DNA of 64,000 bases, taken from NCBI RefSeq assembly GCF_037338445.1, contig NZ_CP147839.1, forward strand, positions 62,001-126,000. The letters are read 5' to 3'. Positions within the stretch are counted from its first letter, which is position 1, and each line of letters opens with the position of its first letter. The notes under the pieces were generated by a model that was not told where the DNA came from, made no database searches, and saw only the letters and a program-made list of their open reading frames with translations. Source of the DNA: Salinibaculum sp. SYNS191. GTDB lineage: Archaea > Halobacteriota > Halobacteria > Halobacteriales > Haloarculaceae. Of this stretch, positions 43,808-52,248 are shown one piece after another. The position numbers and the translations under genes were made by a program.

Positions 43808-44734
43808 GTGCTCCGGCGCATCGAACTCGAGGTCCTCGCCACGGTCGACCGCGGCGACACGATCTCCGAACTCGCGACGAAACTCGACCACAGCGAGAGC
43901 TACCTCTCTCGTGCCGTCGCCGACCTCGTCGAGAAGGGGCTCGTCTACACGGAACGCGACGGCCGCCGAAAACGAGTCGTCCCGTCGGATACTCGCGCCG
44001 TCGAACGGTACCAGGACCTCGTCCGCCAGCACTCCCATATCGACTTCCCCGATCTACTGACCGGGAAGGCACTCGAGGTGCTGTACTACCTCGACCAGCC
44101 GCGAACCGTCTCCGAGATCGCCGACCGGAGCGACAACTACCGCAATACGGTCAACCGGGTCCTCAAGCGGTTTCGCGACCGTGGGCTCGTCGGGACGGCC
44201 GACGGCCGCTACGAGTTCAACGCCGACTTCGACCGCCTCCACGAGTTCGCCCGTGAACTCACACACCATCTCCATCGCCATCGCCTCGAAGCCGTTGCCC
44301 CGAAGGGCACGATTCTCTGGGAGGACTACGACGAATTTCTCGCCCAGGCTGAGACGGAGATCGACGCCGAGGGATTCCACGAAACTGGCCTCGCTCGATT
44401 CGCGGCCTTTGACCTCCAGTTCCTGCTTACCGGCCACCGCTACTACGTCTACTCCGAGAACCTCGACGCAGTCTCGCCGGCGGAGCTCTGCTGTCACATG
44501 CTGCTGATCGACGACGGCAGCCGTCACCGCTCGTACTGTCTCCTCCTGCTCAGCCACGTCGACGTCGACGAGGCGGACCTCCGAGAGCAGGCGGCGAAGT
44601 ATGGCCTCGAAGACGAAATCGACGCCTTGCTCCGCTACCTCGAGACGCACGACGAGGTCGACGACGACCGGCTCCCGGAGTGGGACGAGTTCCAAGAGCT
44701 GGCGGCTGACTACGAGGTGCCACTACCACAATGA
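43808..44734 (+). CDS. MarR/ArsR-like HTH regulator, probable antitoxin of an AbiE-like pair
   Basis: I choose the GTG at 43808 because the TATA box at 43777-43784 would give a leaderless transcript from there; the in-frame extension to 43748 would include the promoter. The 308-residue protein has two winged-helix units (SELATKLDHSESYLSRAVAD near 20-40 and SEIADRSDNYRNTVNRVLKR near 100-120) and a C-terminal domain with no known motif. Its stop overlaps the start of a nucleotidyltransferase gene (ATGA). A HTH protein plus an AbiEii-like nucleotidyltransferase is the layout of type IV AbiE toxin-antitoxin pairs. Toxicity is inferred. Confidence 0.8.
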   Translation: MLRRIELEVLATVDRGDTISELATKLDHSESYLSRAVADLVEKGLVYTERDGRRKRVVPSDTRAVERYQDLVRQHSHIDFPDLLTGKALEVLYYLDQPRTVSEIADRSDNYRNTVNRVLKRFRDRGLVGTADGRYEFNADFDRLHEFARELTHHLHRHRLEAVAPKGTILWEDYDEFLAQAETEIDAEGFHETGLARFAAFDLQFLLTGHRYYVYSENLDAVSPAELCCHMLLIDDGSRHRSYCLLLLSHVDVDEADLREQAAKYGLEDEIDALLRYLETHDEVDDDRLPEWDEFQELAADYEVPLPQ

Positions 44735-45534
44735 GACCAACATTCGGACGCGAGTACATCGAGAACGAATTCCAGCGGATCGGGGATGGCCTATCTGAAC
44801 CGCTCACGGTATTCCTGATCGGTGGTGGTGCGATGTCACTGCGCGACCTCAAGGGGGCGACGAAAGATATCGACCCAGCCGTCCCTGATGGCGACGCGTA
44901 CGGTCAGCTGTGGGCCGTCCTGATGGATCTCGGGTATGCGGAGGTTCAATCCCTGGATCCAGATTACCGGGCGCTGGGGGCGACGAGCTGCGTCGAGAAC
45001 GACGATGGGTGTCGCCTCGACATCTTCAACCAGCAAGTCGCGAACAAGCTCGTGCTCACCGACGGGATGCAAGAGCGCAGCGAGCCGTTCCTCGACACGG
45101 ATCGACTGACGGTCCGGCTGGTCAGCAACGAGGATATCTTCCTGTTCAAGGCAATCGCAGGCCGCGACGACGACATCGAGGACATGAATATGCTCGTGCA
45201 GGCCGGCCTCGATTACGACGTCGTCCGGGTTGAACTCGAAGCCCAGATCGAACGCCTGGGGGACGATCAGTTCGCCACGTTCGCGAACGAGGCCTTGGTC
45301 GAACTCGAGGAGCGGTACGGAGTGACCACGCCGATCGAGGCCCGCGTCCAGGAACTCACGAACAGGTACTACCGGGGGCTCGAAGTCCTCCAGGCACTCG
45401 ACAAGCCGATGACCGTCGACGAACTGGCCTCCGAACTGGAGCTGGATACCGACGAGGTTCACGACCGGATTGCGTATCTCTCAACGTTCGACCGGGTCCA
45501 ACGAGATGGCGACACGGTCCGTCCTGTGGAGTAG
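44731..45534 (+). CDS. AbiEii/DUF6036-like nucleotidyltransferase, probable toxin
   Basis: A 267-residue protein with the nucleotidyltransferase signature FLIGGGAMSLRDLKGATKDI followed by Asp (GG, then Asp-x-Asp; about residues 29-49) and a third acidic site in CRLDIFNQQV (about 96). The C-terminus (about 205-267) is a winged helix (KPMTVDELASELELDTDEVH), unusual for the toxin subunit and perhaps used for DNA targeting. AbiEii-type enzymes transfer nucleotides to tRNA or other targets and cause abortive infection. It is translationally coupled to the HTH gene before it. Alternative: a regulatory or housekeeping nucleotidyltransferase. Confidence 0.82.
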   Translation: MRPTFGREYIENEFQRIGDGLSEPLTVFLIGGGAMSLRDLKGATKDIDPAVPDGDAYGQLWAVLMDLGYAEVQSLDPDYRALGATSCVENDDGCRLDIFNQQVANKLVLTDGMQERSEPFLDTDRLTVRLVSNEDIFLFKAIAGRDDDIEDMNMLVQAGLDYDVVRVELEAQIERLGDDQFATFANEALVELEERYGVTTPIEARVQELTNRYYRGLEVLQALDKPMTVDELASELELDTDEVHDRIAYLSTFDRVQRDGDTVRPVE

Positions 45535-45547
45535 CTCAATCGTCGCC

Positions 45548-46366
45548 CTACGGGGAAGGAAGGCGGCCGTCTGGTCGGGGCACGCGGCCCCGTTTGATCT
45601 CGTGATCGACGCGACGCAGGTGCTTGCAGCCCCCCTCGGGTGAGCGCTGCTGCCAGTCGGGACAGGTACACGATTTGTCGATGACGTCGACTTCGTACCG
45701 GTTCCCGGACGCGGACCGCACCTCGTAGCGGCCACCTTTCGAGAGGAGTGAGACGTCCATCGCTTCGGCGACAGCACGCTTCGTGCGGGGCTCGAGATCG
45801 TCCTGTGACTCTGCGTTCTCGTCGACGACCAGTCGGTCGCGAACGTCGCCCGTTCGACCCCCGTCCGGAGCGACGGCTTCCACAGGGCCACTGAGCCGCT
45901 CGTGGAGCAGTTCCTCCACCGGATGGCCTTCCGGCCACAGGTAGTGGACCTCGCGGCGCTCGCGATGGTCGTAGGAGCCACAGGCGGCTGCGCACCCAGT
46001 CCAGACGCGCCAGGCACCGAGCGCGGCCATCACGTCGACGATGTCGCGGGGAACCGTCTGGTGGTCGTCCGGGAAGAACACCCGGAAGCGGGTACACGCC
46101 ACCTGCGGCGGGACGATCTCCCACCAGTCTTCGCTGGAGCCCCAGCTATTGTACATCGCCTCGTCGCTCCCGTAGCCGACGGTCACGCCGTCGATCGGCG
46201 TCCAGTCCGCCGGGAGGTGTTCCGCCTCGCCTTCGAGCACCCGGAGGACGGCGTATCGAAGGTACTCGTGGGCTTGGTTGTCTGTCGTTCGAGCGACCTG
46301 GTCATGCTGCTCGGCAGCGTGCTCAGCTTCCTCGAGGACCGTCGTGAGATAGGGTTCAGTCATCAT
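45548..46366 (-). CDS. SWIM zinc-finger protein
   Basis: About 272 residues from the ATG at 46366 (MMTEPYLTTVLEEAEHAAEQ). The C-terminus has a SWIM motif CTCPDWQQ...GCKHLRRV (CxC then CxH, about residues 235-255), a zinc fold used in nucleic-acid or protein binding. The N-terminal half is not recognised. Upstream lies a hairpin plus A-tract (46384-46414) of the element-specific leader family. An in-frame extension to 46531 would run through that hairpin and is unlikely. It is convergent with the nucleotidyltransferase gene. Confidence 0.85.
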   Translation of the reverse strand: MMTEPYLTTVLEEAEHAAEQHDQVARTTDNQAHEYLRYAVLRVLEGEAEHLPADWTPIDGVTVGYGSDEAMYNSWGSSEDWWEIVPPQVACTRFRVFFPDDHQTVPRDIVDVMAALGAWRVWTGCAAACGSYDHRERREVHYLWPEGHPVEELLHERLSGPVEAVAPDGGRTGDVRDRLVVDENAESQDDLEPRTKRAVAEAMDVSLLSKGGRYEVRSASGNRYEVDVIDKSCTCPDWQQRSPEGGCKHLRRVDHEIKRGRVPRPDGRLPSP

Positions 46367-46383
46367 TCGACGGAGGTAAGAAC

Positions 46384-46414
46384 GCGCCTCCGGCCCTCGG
46401 CGGGCGCAGAAAAA
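46384..46414 (-). promoter_or_regulatory. GC hairpin plus T-tract leader, copy 0
   Basis: GCGCC (46384-46388) pairs with GGCGC (46403-46407), followed on the plus strand by AAAAA (46410-46414). Read on the minus strand it is a T5 tract and then a hairpin, about 20-45 bases before the SWIM gene start. Confidence 0.5.
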
Positions 46415-46534
46415 CTTCCAGAAACTGGAAGCCAATGATGACATAGAGAATTGATCTGGCTCACTTAGCCGTCTGGCTTGGTGCCTTTTGAGAACGAAAT
46501 TTAATGTGCTACTAGTTACTACATAACACACAAG

Positions 46535-46912
46535 ATGATTCGGGGACTTATCGCGTTTGTGGCATCGCTGTTTACTGAGGCTGTGAAGTTCGCAAAATGG
46601 CCATTTAACCCGACCAACGGAAGGGGACAGTACGTCACACCTTCAAACCGCCATTTCCTGACGGGGAAGGCGAATTTCTTGGTGACGGTTGCGTACCGAC
46701 TGGGTCAAGCAGGGGTGAATTTTGGAAAGGCGCTGGTATTTGATGTGTTGGCTCCACTAGTTGATGCGATAATTAGGATGGCGAGCGACCTCTACCATTC
46801 AAATCCCAATTATACTCGAATGGCACTTCGCGGGGGTTTCTCTGCAGTTCAAACGACTTTCGCGATAGGAGCTGCTGGTTTGATGCTACTCGTAGGACTG
46901 TTCCGCAAGTGA
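46535..46912 (+). CDS. small hydrophobic protein, unrecognised
   Basis: A 125-residue protein with hydrophobic segments at the N-terminus (about 2-18), in the middle (about 60-80) and at the C-terminus (about 100-122), and basic or polar loops between. No family recognised. Codon use and GC content are lower than in its neighbours, and it is on the opposite strand from the surrounding single-gene units, suggesting separate acquisition. The upstream region contains AATTTAATG about 38 bases before the ATG as a weak TATA candidate. It ends 10 bases before the convergent ArdC-like gene. Confidence 0.6.
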   Translation: MIRGLIAFVASLFTEAVKFAKWPFNPTNGRGQYVTPSNRHFLTGKANFLVTVAYRLGQAGVNFGKALVFDVLAPLVDAIIRMASDLYHSNPNYTRMALRGGFSAVQTTFAIGAAGLMLLVGLFRK

Positions 46913-46922
46913 AGCGCGAGGG

Positions 46923-47849
46923 TTACTCTTCGAGGACGTCGATGAGTTCCTCTGCCGTCCGACTGATCCGTCCGAGCCGCTCGCGAATGACCTCGGGATC
47001 GTCCGACTCCCACGCAGCGAGGTAGAACGCCGATCCGCTCGTGTCGAGCCCGCAGTACCGCCCGACGACGTACGCGACGGCTTCGGCCTCGACTTCGCGT
47101 TTCGACCGTTCGGTGTCGTCGTCGACGTCGAAGTGGAGCAGGGCGTGGGCGTACTCGTGAATCAGCGTCCGCGCGAGGTCGGCCTCATTCTCCCGATCGC
47201 GCACCTCGACGAGCGGCTGGACGTCGACGAGGCTCAGCTGTTCGCAGATGCCCTTCGCCTCGCCGTGGGTCCACTCCTCGGCTGGAACGATCCGCACCGT
47301 CACGCCGAGGTCGTCAGCGGCGACAGTCAACTGTTCGACGAGGTCGCCGGCGTCCCCGGTTGCTTCAGTGTCTAGGTCGGGAAGCGGCTCGCCTTCGGTC
47401 TGCGAGACGTCGAACACCGGCGCAGGCTTGAATCCGACCAGGCCATCGGACCACTCCTCGGGCGGCGTCTCATCGTAGTCACAGTCGCTGTCCTCATGGT
47501 AGCTCGGCGAATTCTCGCACTCCGGGCACTGCTTGGAGATGATCGGTGCCCAGATCCAGATGGCCGACTCACCCTCCTTGACGTGGCGGTCGAACTCCTC
47601 CTGCCACGTCCGGTAGCCCGCCACCCGGCTCGCCTCGGGACACTGCCGCTTGATGAGGAGCGTGTTCCGGTAGGAGTAGTCGTGGAAACGACTCTGGACA
47701 TCGAGCCACTCTTGGAACTCTTCGCTGGCCTGCGCGTCGTCGACGCCGGCGACGAGGTCGTCGATCCACTGTTCGATGGTACTGTTCATCTCGTCTGATC
47801 GCGTGTCGGTCTGGTCGAAGGAGACCGACGAGTCACTAGTCGTAGCCAT
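46923..47849 (-). CDS. ArdC-like protein with IrrE-type metallopeptidase motif
   Basis: A 308-residue protein from the ATG of MATTSDSS (47849). Residues about 20-130 resemble the ArdC/DUF1738 single-strand-binding domain (FQEWLDVQSRFHDYSYRNTL, then VAGYRTWQ). A short zinc-like CPECE/CDYDE insert follows. The C-terminus has LARTLIHEYAHALLHF, an HExxH zinc metallopeptidase motif with a downstream EAEAVAYVVGRYCGLD glutamate. ArdC-type proteins protect transferred DNA from restriction. It is preceded by a hairpin leader (47903-47923). This supports a mobile-element role; protease activity is inferred. Confidence 0.82.
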   Translation of the reverse strand: MATTSDSSVSFDQTDTRSDEMNSTIEQWIDDLVAGVDDAQASEEFQEWLDVQSRFHDYSYRNTLLIKRQCPEASRVAGYRTWQEEFDRHVKEGESAIWIWAPIISKQCPECENSPSYHEDSDCDYDETPPEEWSDGLVGFKPAPVFDVSQTEGEPLPDLDTEATGDAGDLVEQLTVAADDLGVTVRIVPAEEWTHGEAKGICEQLSLVDVQPLVEVRDRENEADLARTLIHEYAHALLHFDVDDDTERSKREVEAEAVAYVVGRYCGLDTSGSAFYLAAWESDDPEVIRERLGRISRTAEELIDVLEE

Positions 47850-47902
47850 TGTGTTCACCGAATCAAGTTCACGGCGACTGCGTCTGTTCAGACCGCCCCG
47901 CA

Positions 47903-47923
47903 CCCCTCAGGGGCGTTCAAAAA
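47903..47923 (-). promoter_or_regulatory. GC hairpin plus T-tract leader, copy 1
   Basis: CCCCTCAGGGG (47903-47913) with AAAAA at 47919-47923, flanked by CCGCCCCGCA on the left. In sense (minus) orientation a T5 tract precedes the hairpin, about 55-75 bases before the ArdC-like start. Confidence 0.6.
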
Positions 47924-47935
47924 CCGCTCTGTCGG

Positions 47936-48283
47936 TCAGCGGAGCTCGTGACGTTCGTCCGCAAAGCCAACCGAGACGAGGTACTCGAGGAACTCGTCGA
48001 ACCGCTCGACGTCACCAGGCGTGTCGGTCGCAAGATGACGTGCCCACTCGATGGCCCACTGGAAGGCGGGATCCGTGCCGCCATTGCCGTGAATGTACCA
48101 CCACCGGGCCGCTTTCAGCACGACCAGCGGATTCGTCGGCGGCTGCTCACCGGCGAGCCCACGGGTGATGGATTCGATTTCGTCAGGGACGTCGGCGGAA
48201 TCGACCTCCGCTGATTGCGTGTTGTCGATATCGACCGGGATCTCGTCGATCGAGACGTTGTCGGGACTCTGTTGTTGACTCAC
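47936..48283 (-). CDS. acidic hypothetical protein
   Basis: A 115-residue protein that begins at a GTG (48283). An acidic disordered N-terminus is followed by a helical domain with conserved-looking aromatics (VVLKAARWWYIHGNGG, DPAFQWAIEWARHLATD). I do not recognise the family. It is a single-gene unit between two hairpin leaders. The pattern of Trp pairs suggests a structural or protein-binding role, unknown. Confidence 0.7.
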   Translation of the reverse strand: MSQQQSPDNVSIDEIPVDIDNTQSAEVDSADVPDEIESITRGLAGEQPPTNPLVVLKAARWWYIHGNGGTDPAFQWAIEWARHLATDTPGDVERFDEFLEYLVSVGFADERHELR

Positions 48284-48319
48284 TGGTAGTCACCTCTGAG
48301 AGCTTTCGAAGAAGCCCTC

Positions 48320-48341
48320 GCCCTCTCGGGGGCACGAAAAA
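48320..48341 (-). promoter_or_regulatory. GC hairpin plus T-tract leader, copy 2
   Basis: GCCC (48320-48323) pairs with GGGC (48330-48333), then AAAAACAGG from 48337. It lies about 40-60 bases upstream of the GTG at 48283. Confidence 0.5.
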
Positions 48342-48353
48342 CAGGTCGCGAAA

Positions 48354-49355
48354 TCACGCCGGCGGGAGGTAGACGCTCTGCTCGCCGGCGATCTCCTCCA
48401 AGTTGTTCCGGTGACGGTGGCTGAAGTAGCACTCGTAGCTGCAGTATCCACAGATTGCGCCGGTATCGTACTCGGCGACGTACGGGCCGCGGCGAGTTCG
48501 CCAGACGTTCGTCCCGCACTCGGTACAGGCGGCGTCCTCGAGATCGGCAGGACTCGGGCCCTCGTACTCCACGGCCACCCCCTCGTCCTGCGGTGTCGTT
48601 TCGGGCCAGATTCCTTGGGTCCTCCAAAACTCACGGACGCGGGCGAGGCTGTGGCGCACCGTCTTTCGGACGGTGACGTGGTCGGCGTCGCGACCGCTGT
48701 CGTCCCAGCCGTCGGCCGTCCAGAACTCACCGAACTGTGCGCCACGATGCAGCCCGTTCCAGTCGACGCCGACGATGTCGGCCGGTGGCTCGTCGGTGAG
48801 TGTCGGTCTGGTCAGCTGTCGAATGGCGTCGAGCTGCTTGGGTGGACTCCCGCCGAGGATGTGGACGCGCCGCCCTCTCCAATCGGCTGGGTCGGAGAAC
48901 TCGTGGGCCAGGCGGTCGGCGTATCCCCGTGAATACCCGAGGACAAGGTTCTCGGGCATCGCGTCGATCACCGCCCGCGACTTCGGAACGACGATGAGCT
49001 CGGCCTCAGGATAGCTCGCTTGGATCTCACGAGCCGCAGCGACGTGGGCGTCGACGTCGTCGATTTCGTCAACGTCCCCGATGACCCCAACCTCTGGTTC
49101 GTACTCGAAGAAACGGTCGACAAACCGCTCCAGATCGGGATTTCGGAAATCGTTGTCGAGCATACCAACGGGAAGGCTGAGGTTCTGATACTGCGTCTCT
49201 TGGTACCCACAGTCCTCGCGAAACCCGGGAAGGAAGCCGAGTTCGACAGCGTCGACGACAAACGGTGCTCGATGCAGAAACGCCACGTAATCTGCCTGTC
49301 TGGCGGCGGCGATTTCGCGGGCGGTGCTGGCGCTGGAGCTCAGCTCGAGGGACAT
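48354..49355 (-). CDS. DUF6610-like protein, possible TGT/DpdA-type TIM barrel
   Basis: A 333-residue protein from the ATG of MSLELSSSAS (49355). Segments such as AELIVVPKSRAVIDAMPENL, VLGYSRGYADRLAHEF, RRVHILGGSPPKQLDAIRQL and DIVGVDWNGLHRGAQFGEFW recall DUF6610 and, more distantly, the barrel of queuine/archaeosine transglycosylases such as the DNA-modifying DpdA of phages. The C-terminal Cys set (CTECGTNVW; ICGYCSYEC) is a zinc ribbon. A role in base modification is a hypothesis only. It is preceded by both a hairpin leader and a TTAACCAACA inverted repeat. Confidence 0.72.
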   Translation of the reverse strand: MSLELSSSASTAREIAAARQADYVAFLHRAPFVVDAVELGFLPGFREDCGYQETQYQNLSLPVGMLDNDFRNPDLERFVDRFFEYEPEVGVIGDVDEIDDVDAHVAAAREIQASYPEAELIVVPKSRAVIDAMPENLVLGYSRGYADRLAHEFSDPADWRGRRVHILGGSPPKQLDAIRQLTRPTLTDEPPADIVGVDWNGLHRGAQFGEFWTADGWDDSGRDADHVTVRKTVRHSLARVREFWRTQGIWPETTPQDEGVAVEYEGPSPADLEDAACTECGTNVWRTRRGPYVAEYDTGAICGYCSYECYFSHRHRNNLEEIAGEQSVYLPPA

Positions 49356-49383
49356 GATTAGGCTCGCGAGGCCGCTGCTGGCT

Positions 49384-49412
49384 GCCCCGCACCCTTTCAG
49401 GGGCCCGAAAAA
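49384..49412 (-). promoter_or_regulatory. GC hairpin plus T-tract leader, copy 3
   Basis: GCCCC (49384-49388) pairs with GGGGC (49400-49404) around CCCTTTCAGGG, then AAAAA at 49408-49412. It lies 30-57 bases before the DUF6610-like start. Confidence 0.6.
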
Positions 49413-49427
49413 CCGAGGCACAGCGGG

Positions 49428-49469
49428 TTAACCAACAATAGGGAAACTCACGCGGATTGTGTTGGTTAA
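49428..49469. promoter_or_regulatory. inverted repeat of the TTAACCAACA family, site 4
   Basis: TTAACCAACA (49428-49437) and TGTTGGTTAA (49460-49469) with a 22-base spacer. It sits between the end of the 70-residue gene and the hairpin leader of the DUF6610-like gene. Confidence 0.7.
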
Positions 49470-49477
49470 GATAGGGC

Positions 49478-49690
49478 TTACTCTTCGTTCTCACGCAGCT
49501 CTTCAGCCTTCCACTTGAGCCGGCGCAGAATCTGCGTCCGATTCTGGTGGGCGTTCTCGTAGGCAACACACTCTTGGAGGGTTTCCATATCCGGGATCGT
49601 CGCGATACCGGCCTTGATCAATCGGTAATTCGGTGCTTCAAGACGCTTCTCAGGTGGGAACTCGTCGTCGCTAATCGTGGACTGTTCCAT
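49478..49690 (-). CDS. small charged helical protein
   Basis: A 70-residue protein, MEQSTISDDEFPPEKRLEAP at the start and a Lys/Arg/Glu-rich helical C-terminus (QNRTQILRRLKWKAEELREN). No motif recognised, but the open frame, hairpin leader (49707-49725) and downstream operator mark it as a discrete gene. The C-terminal basic helix could contact nucleic acid. Confidence 0.7.
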   Translation of the reverse strand: MEQSTISDDEFPPEKRLEAPNYRLIKAGIATIPDMETLQECVAYENAHQNRTQILRRLKWKAEELRENEE

Positions 49691-49706
49691 CTCGGTAGAC
49701 CTCCAC

Positions 49707-49725
49707 CCCTCCAGGGCGAGAAAAA
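49707..49725 (-). promoter_or_regulatory. GC hairpin plus T-tract leader, copy 4
   Basis: CCCTCCAGGG (49707-49716) followed by AAAAACAGA (from 49721). It lies 17-35 bases before the ATG at 49690, the shortest spacing in the family. Confidence 0.55.
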
Positions 49726-49756
49726 CAGAACAGACGACTACGTCACTGACGCGGTG

Positions 49757-50917
49757 TCAGGCATTCGCCTCTTGGAACCGCTCCCGGAGCGCGTCCTCGC
49801 GCTCTTCGAACTGCTCAACTTTCTCCTGCAGGTCGTCGCTGACGCGCTCGATGCTCGCCAACGCTCGTTCACCCTCCAGCGAGGCCTGCGACCCGTCGTC
49901 GCCGTCCGCTTCTAACTGCTGTTCGTACGCCTGCTCGACGCGCTCGATGGTGCCTTCCGGGTTGAACAGGATGTCGTTGGCAATGCGGACGTACTGATCG
50001 AGAGACGCCCCTTCTTTCCCCTGGAAGAAGTGGGTGAGCGCGTACGTCGCACCGGAATGCAGCGTCCACATATCGATCTCGAAGGGGGACGCCGCATTGG
50101 CTTCTGCATCGCCAGCGGCACGCTCGGCCAGGTAGTCCGGGAACCCCAGCAGGGTGTAGAACTCCGTGACGGTGAACGGGAGCTCCGAAAAGTCGAGGTC
50201 GATGTCCTGCGCGTCCCGGATGAACTCGAAGAGGTCATCGGCGACGAGTTCGACCTGTGCGAGGAGTTCCTCCCACCAGGTGTGGAAGTTCCGCACGTCG
50301 CCGACGTGTTTGATGACCTCCTTGTCGGTGAGCGAGCGCATCGTGTTCGAGCAGTAGCCATCCTGAGCGAAACCCTCCACGTAGACGGCGTGCTCGCCGA
50401 AGAAGTCGTAGCCCGACGTGACGCCCATCGTGATCGGGTCCGACCGGCCGGGCAGGCGCACCTCGAGGCCATCGAACATGATGTCCATGTGGACTTCGCC
50501 GCCGCCCCGGTAGCGCCGAATCTCGCCGAACATCACCTCGCCCAGCGGGGTCCCGTCGATGGTCTCCTCGCGGAGGACCTCCTCCAGCGGCCCGTAGACG
50601 TCGACCGGGTTGATGATCGAGTAGCTGTCAGTGGGAACGTGGAACAACGGGTCCGTGTCCGGGTCCTCATCTCGGGCCTGCTCCCGAGCCCGACTCGGCT
50701 CGACGAGCGCGTTGAACCGCTCCGTCTCGATCCACTCGTCGGTGTACGGATTCTGGTACGCTACGGTCGTCTCGACGGCCTGCGGAAGATCACGAACCGC
50801 CTCAGCGAAGGTCACGGGGTCTGCATCCCCGTGTCGCTCTCGGTACCACTCTGGTAGTTCGGTGTCGGTACGCCCATCGACGCCAGCGAAGATGGTTCTG
50901 GACTCTGGATCTTTCAT
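49757..50917 (-). CDS. DUF932-like phage/plasmid protein
   Basis: About 386 residues from the ATG at 50917 (MKDPESRTIFAG); an in-frame GTG at 50926 is an alternative. Features that recall DUF932 phage/plasmid proteins are a beta-rich core with VTSGYDFFGEHAVYVEGFAQ, a CSNTMRSL segment followed by a His-containing helix, and WTLHSGATYALTHFF, then a C-terminal coiled coil (VEQFEEREDALRERF). Function in this family is unknown but it is common on mobile elements and is often near replication genes. A hairpin leader and an inverted repeat lie upstream. Confidence 0.65.
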   Translation of the reverse strand: MKDPESRTIFAGVDGRTDTELPEWYRERHGDADPVTFAEAVRDLPQAVETTVAYQNPYTDEWIETERFNALVEPSRAREQARDEDPDTDPLFHVPTDSYSIINPVDVYGPLEEVLREETIDGTPLGEVMFGEIRRYRGGGEVHMDIMFDGLEVRLPGRSDPITMGVTSGYDFFGEHAVYVEGFAQDGYCSNTMRSLTDKEVIKHVGDVRNFHTWWEELLAQVELVADDLFEFIRDAQDIDLDFSELPFTVTEFYTLLGFPDYLAERAAGDAEANAASPFEIDMWTLHSGATYALTHFFQGKEGASLDQYVRIANDILFNPEGTIERVEQAYEQQLEADGDDGSQASLEGERALASIERVSDDLQEKVEQFEEREDALRERFQEANA

Positions 50918-50975
50918 CTCAGTCACCTCACTTCAGGAATCCTCGTCGACGTGCGACTGCATCGTCTCGCGCCCT

Positions 50976-51000
50976 GCGCCCTTCTCCCGGGCGCAAAAAA
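50976..51000 (-). promoter_or_regulatory. GC hairpin plus T-tract leader, copy 5
   Basis: GCGCCC (50976-50981) pairs with GGGCGC (50989-50994) and AAAAAA follows (50995-51000). It is 60-85 bases upstream of the DUF932-like start. Confidence 0.65.
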
Positions 51001-51006
51001 CTCAAC

Positions 51007-51046
51007 TTAACCAACATCCGAACAAGATGGGTTGATTGTTGGTTAA
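51007..51046. promoter_or_regulatory. inverted repeat of the TTAACCAACA family, site 5
   Basis: TTAACCAACA (51007-51016) and TGTTGGTTAA (51037-51046) with a 20-base spacer, in the divergent region between the DUF932-like gene and the frameshifted nuclease-like gene. Confidence 0.7.
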
Positions 51047-51132
51047 TTGAACTAGGTCACGAAGGTTGGATTCGCGATCTCCAACTGATGTATAGGCGAA
51101 AGGATTAGGACACGCCGAATCACCTTCAGACC

Positions 51133-52235
51133 ATGACTGAAGAACTTGATACTGTGTTTATTCGGCACAGAATCAGCTGTACAGCAGGCGCTATTGAAGA
51201 TCTGTATCAAGATGACCTGATTGCTGTTCACTATTCGAATACCCCAATTACCGCAGATCCCGACGAATGTGCGGCACGGTACGAGGAAACTGGAACGGAG
51301 AATCATCGAAAACTCGGAAATAAAATAGAGGTCCTCAAAGACTGGGCGGAATCTGGGGCTCTCGTGGGTGCCGACTACGGTTCTGGCAGTCTAAATCTTA
51401 AAGGTGGAATGAAGATTGGGTCTATCAGGCAGCCAGATGACAGCTCTCAGGCCCACTTACTATTGATTGGATGTCGAGGGTCAGAATGTGTGGGACACCA
51501 GAGGTACCAGTCGGTACAAGCGAGTCGGAGGTCCTCACCAGTGCTGAAGAGTCTTCCAGCTCTCTCTATGAACTCTTCCAAAATATCGATGATATTGACG
51601 ACGGCTATGTCTATACTGGCCTTCAACTTGAGGACTCTCGGTGGGTCTGGTATCGTGACTACCCGGTTCTTTCGGCAAAACTCCCTCGAGGAGCACTGGG
51701 AACTTGGGACAACGGGGATATGAAATACCTACAAGCAGCGTATAACGGCGCCACCACCCTCACCGAGATCTTGGGAAATCAGGCTAGCGCAGAAGAAAAA
51801 GCACGCTTCTTGGCACCGGGGCAACTCGAAACTGTTTGTCTCGAATATCTTCGACAGGAGTACACGCACTTCCTTCAGCTGTATAGCATCGGTGAAAACC
51901 TTCCGCCCGGTAGCGAATTGCGTGATATCGACATTCTCGGCCGGAGCCATCCTGGGGAAATGAGTATTGTCGCGCAAGTAACTCATGAAACGGATGCTGA
52001 TGAACTGAATGACAAACTGACAAAGCTGGAAGGATATGCTCGTTCAACAACGAAAGCAAGGTTGCTATTCTTCGGCCCGCGCGCTGGTTATGAGAACCCC
52101 GATGTGGTGATCCCTGAATCAGTGGAGTACATCTCAAACGGCGAGGTGTTCACGAAGCTGGAACAACTCAAACCAGCACTCCTCGATGCAATGCTAACGG
52201 CCCCACCGGAAAACGAAGGAGAGTCTCCTCTATAA
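51133..52235 (+). pseudogene. restriction-endonuclease-like protein, split by an apparent frameshift
   Basis: Two overlapping plus-strand frames together look like one protein of about 365 residues. The first (from ATG 51133) gives MTEELDTVFIRHRISCTAGA ... GALVGADYGSGSLNLKGGMK ... The second (in frame by about 51500) continues with SSLYELFQNIDDIDDGYVYT, then APGQLETVCLEYLRQEY and ELRDIDILGRSHPGEMSIVA followed by QVTH. The last segments resemble a PD-(D/E)xK-type core of proteins seen in haloarchaeal restriction-like loci. The frame must change between about 51440 and 51500; adding one G to the GGG near 51490 would give CVGTPEVPVG. An alternative is two separate genes, the second starting at 51471. 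Confidence 0.6.
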
Positions 52236-52248
52236 TCTGAATCGACGG

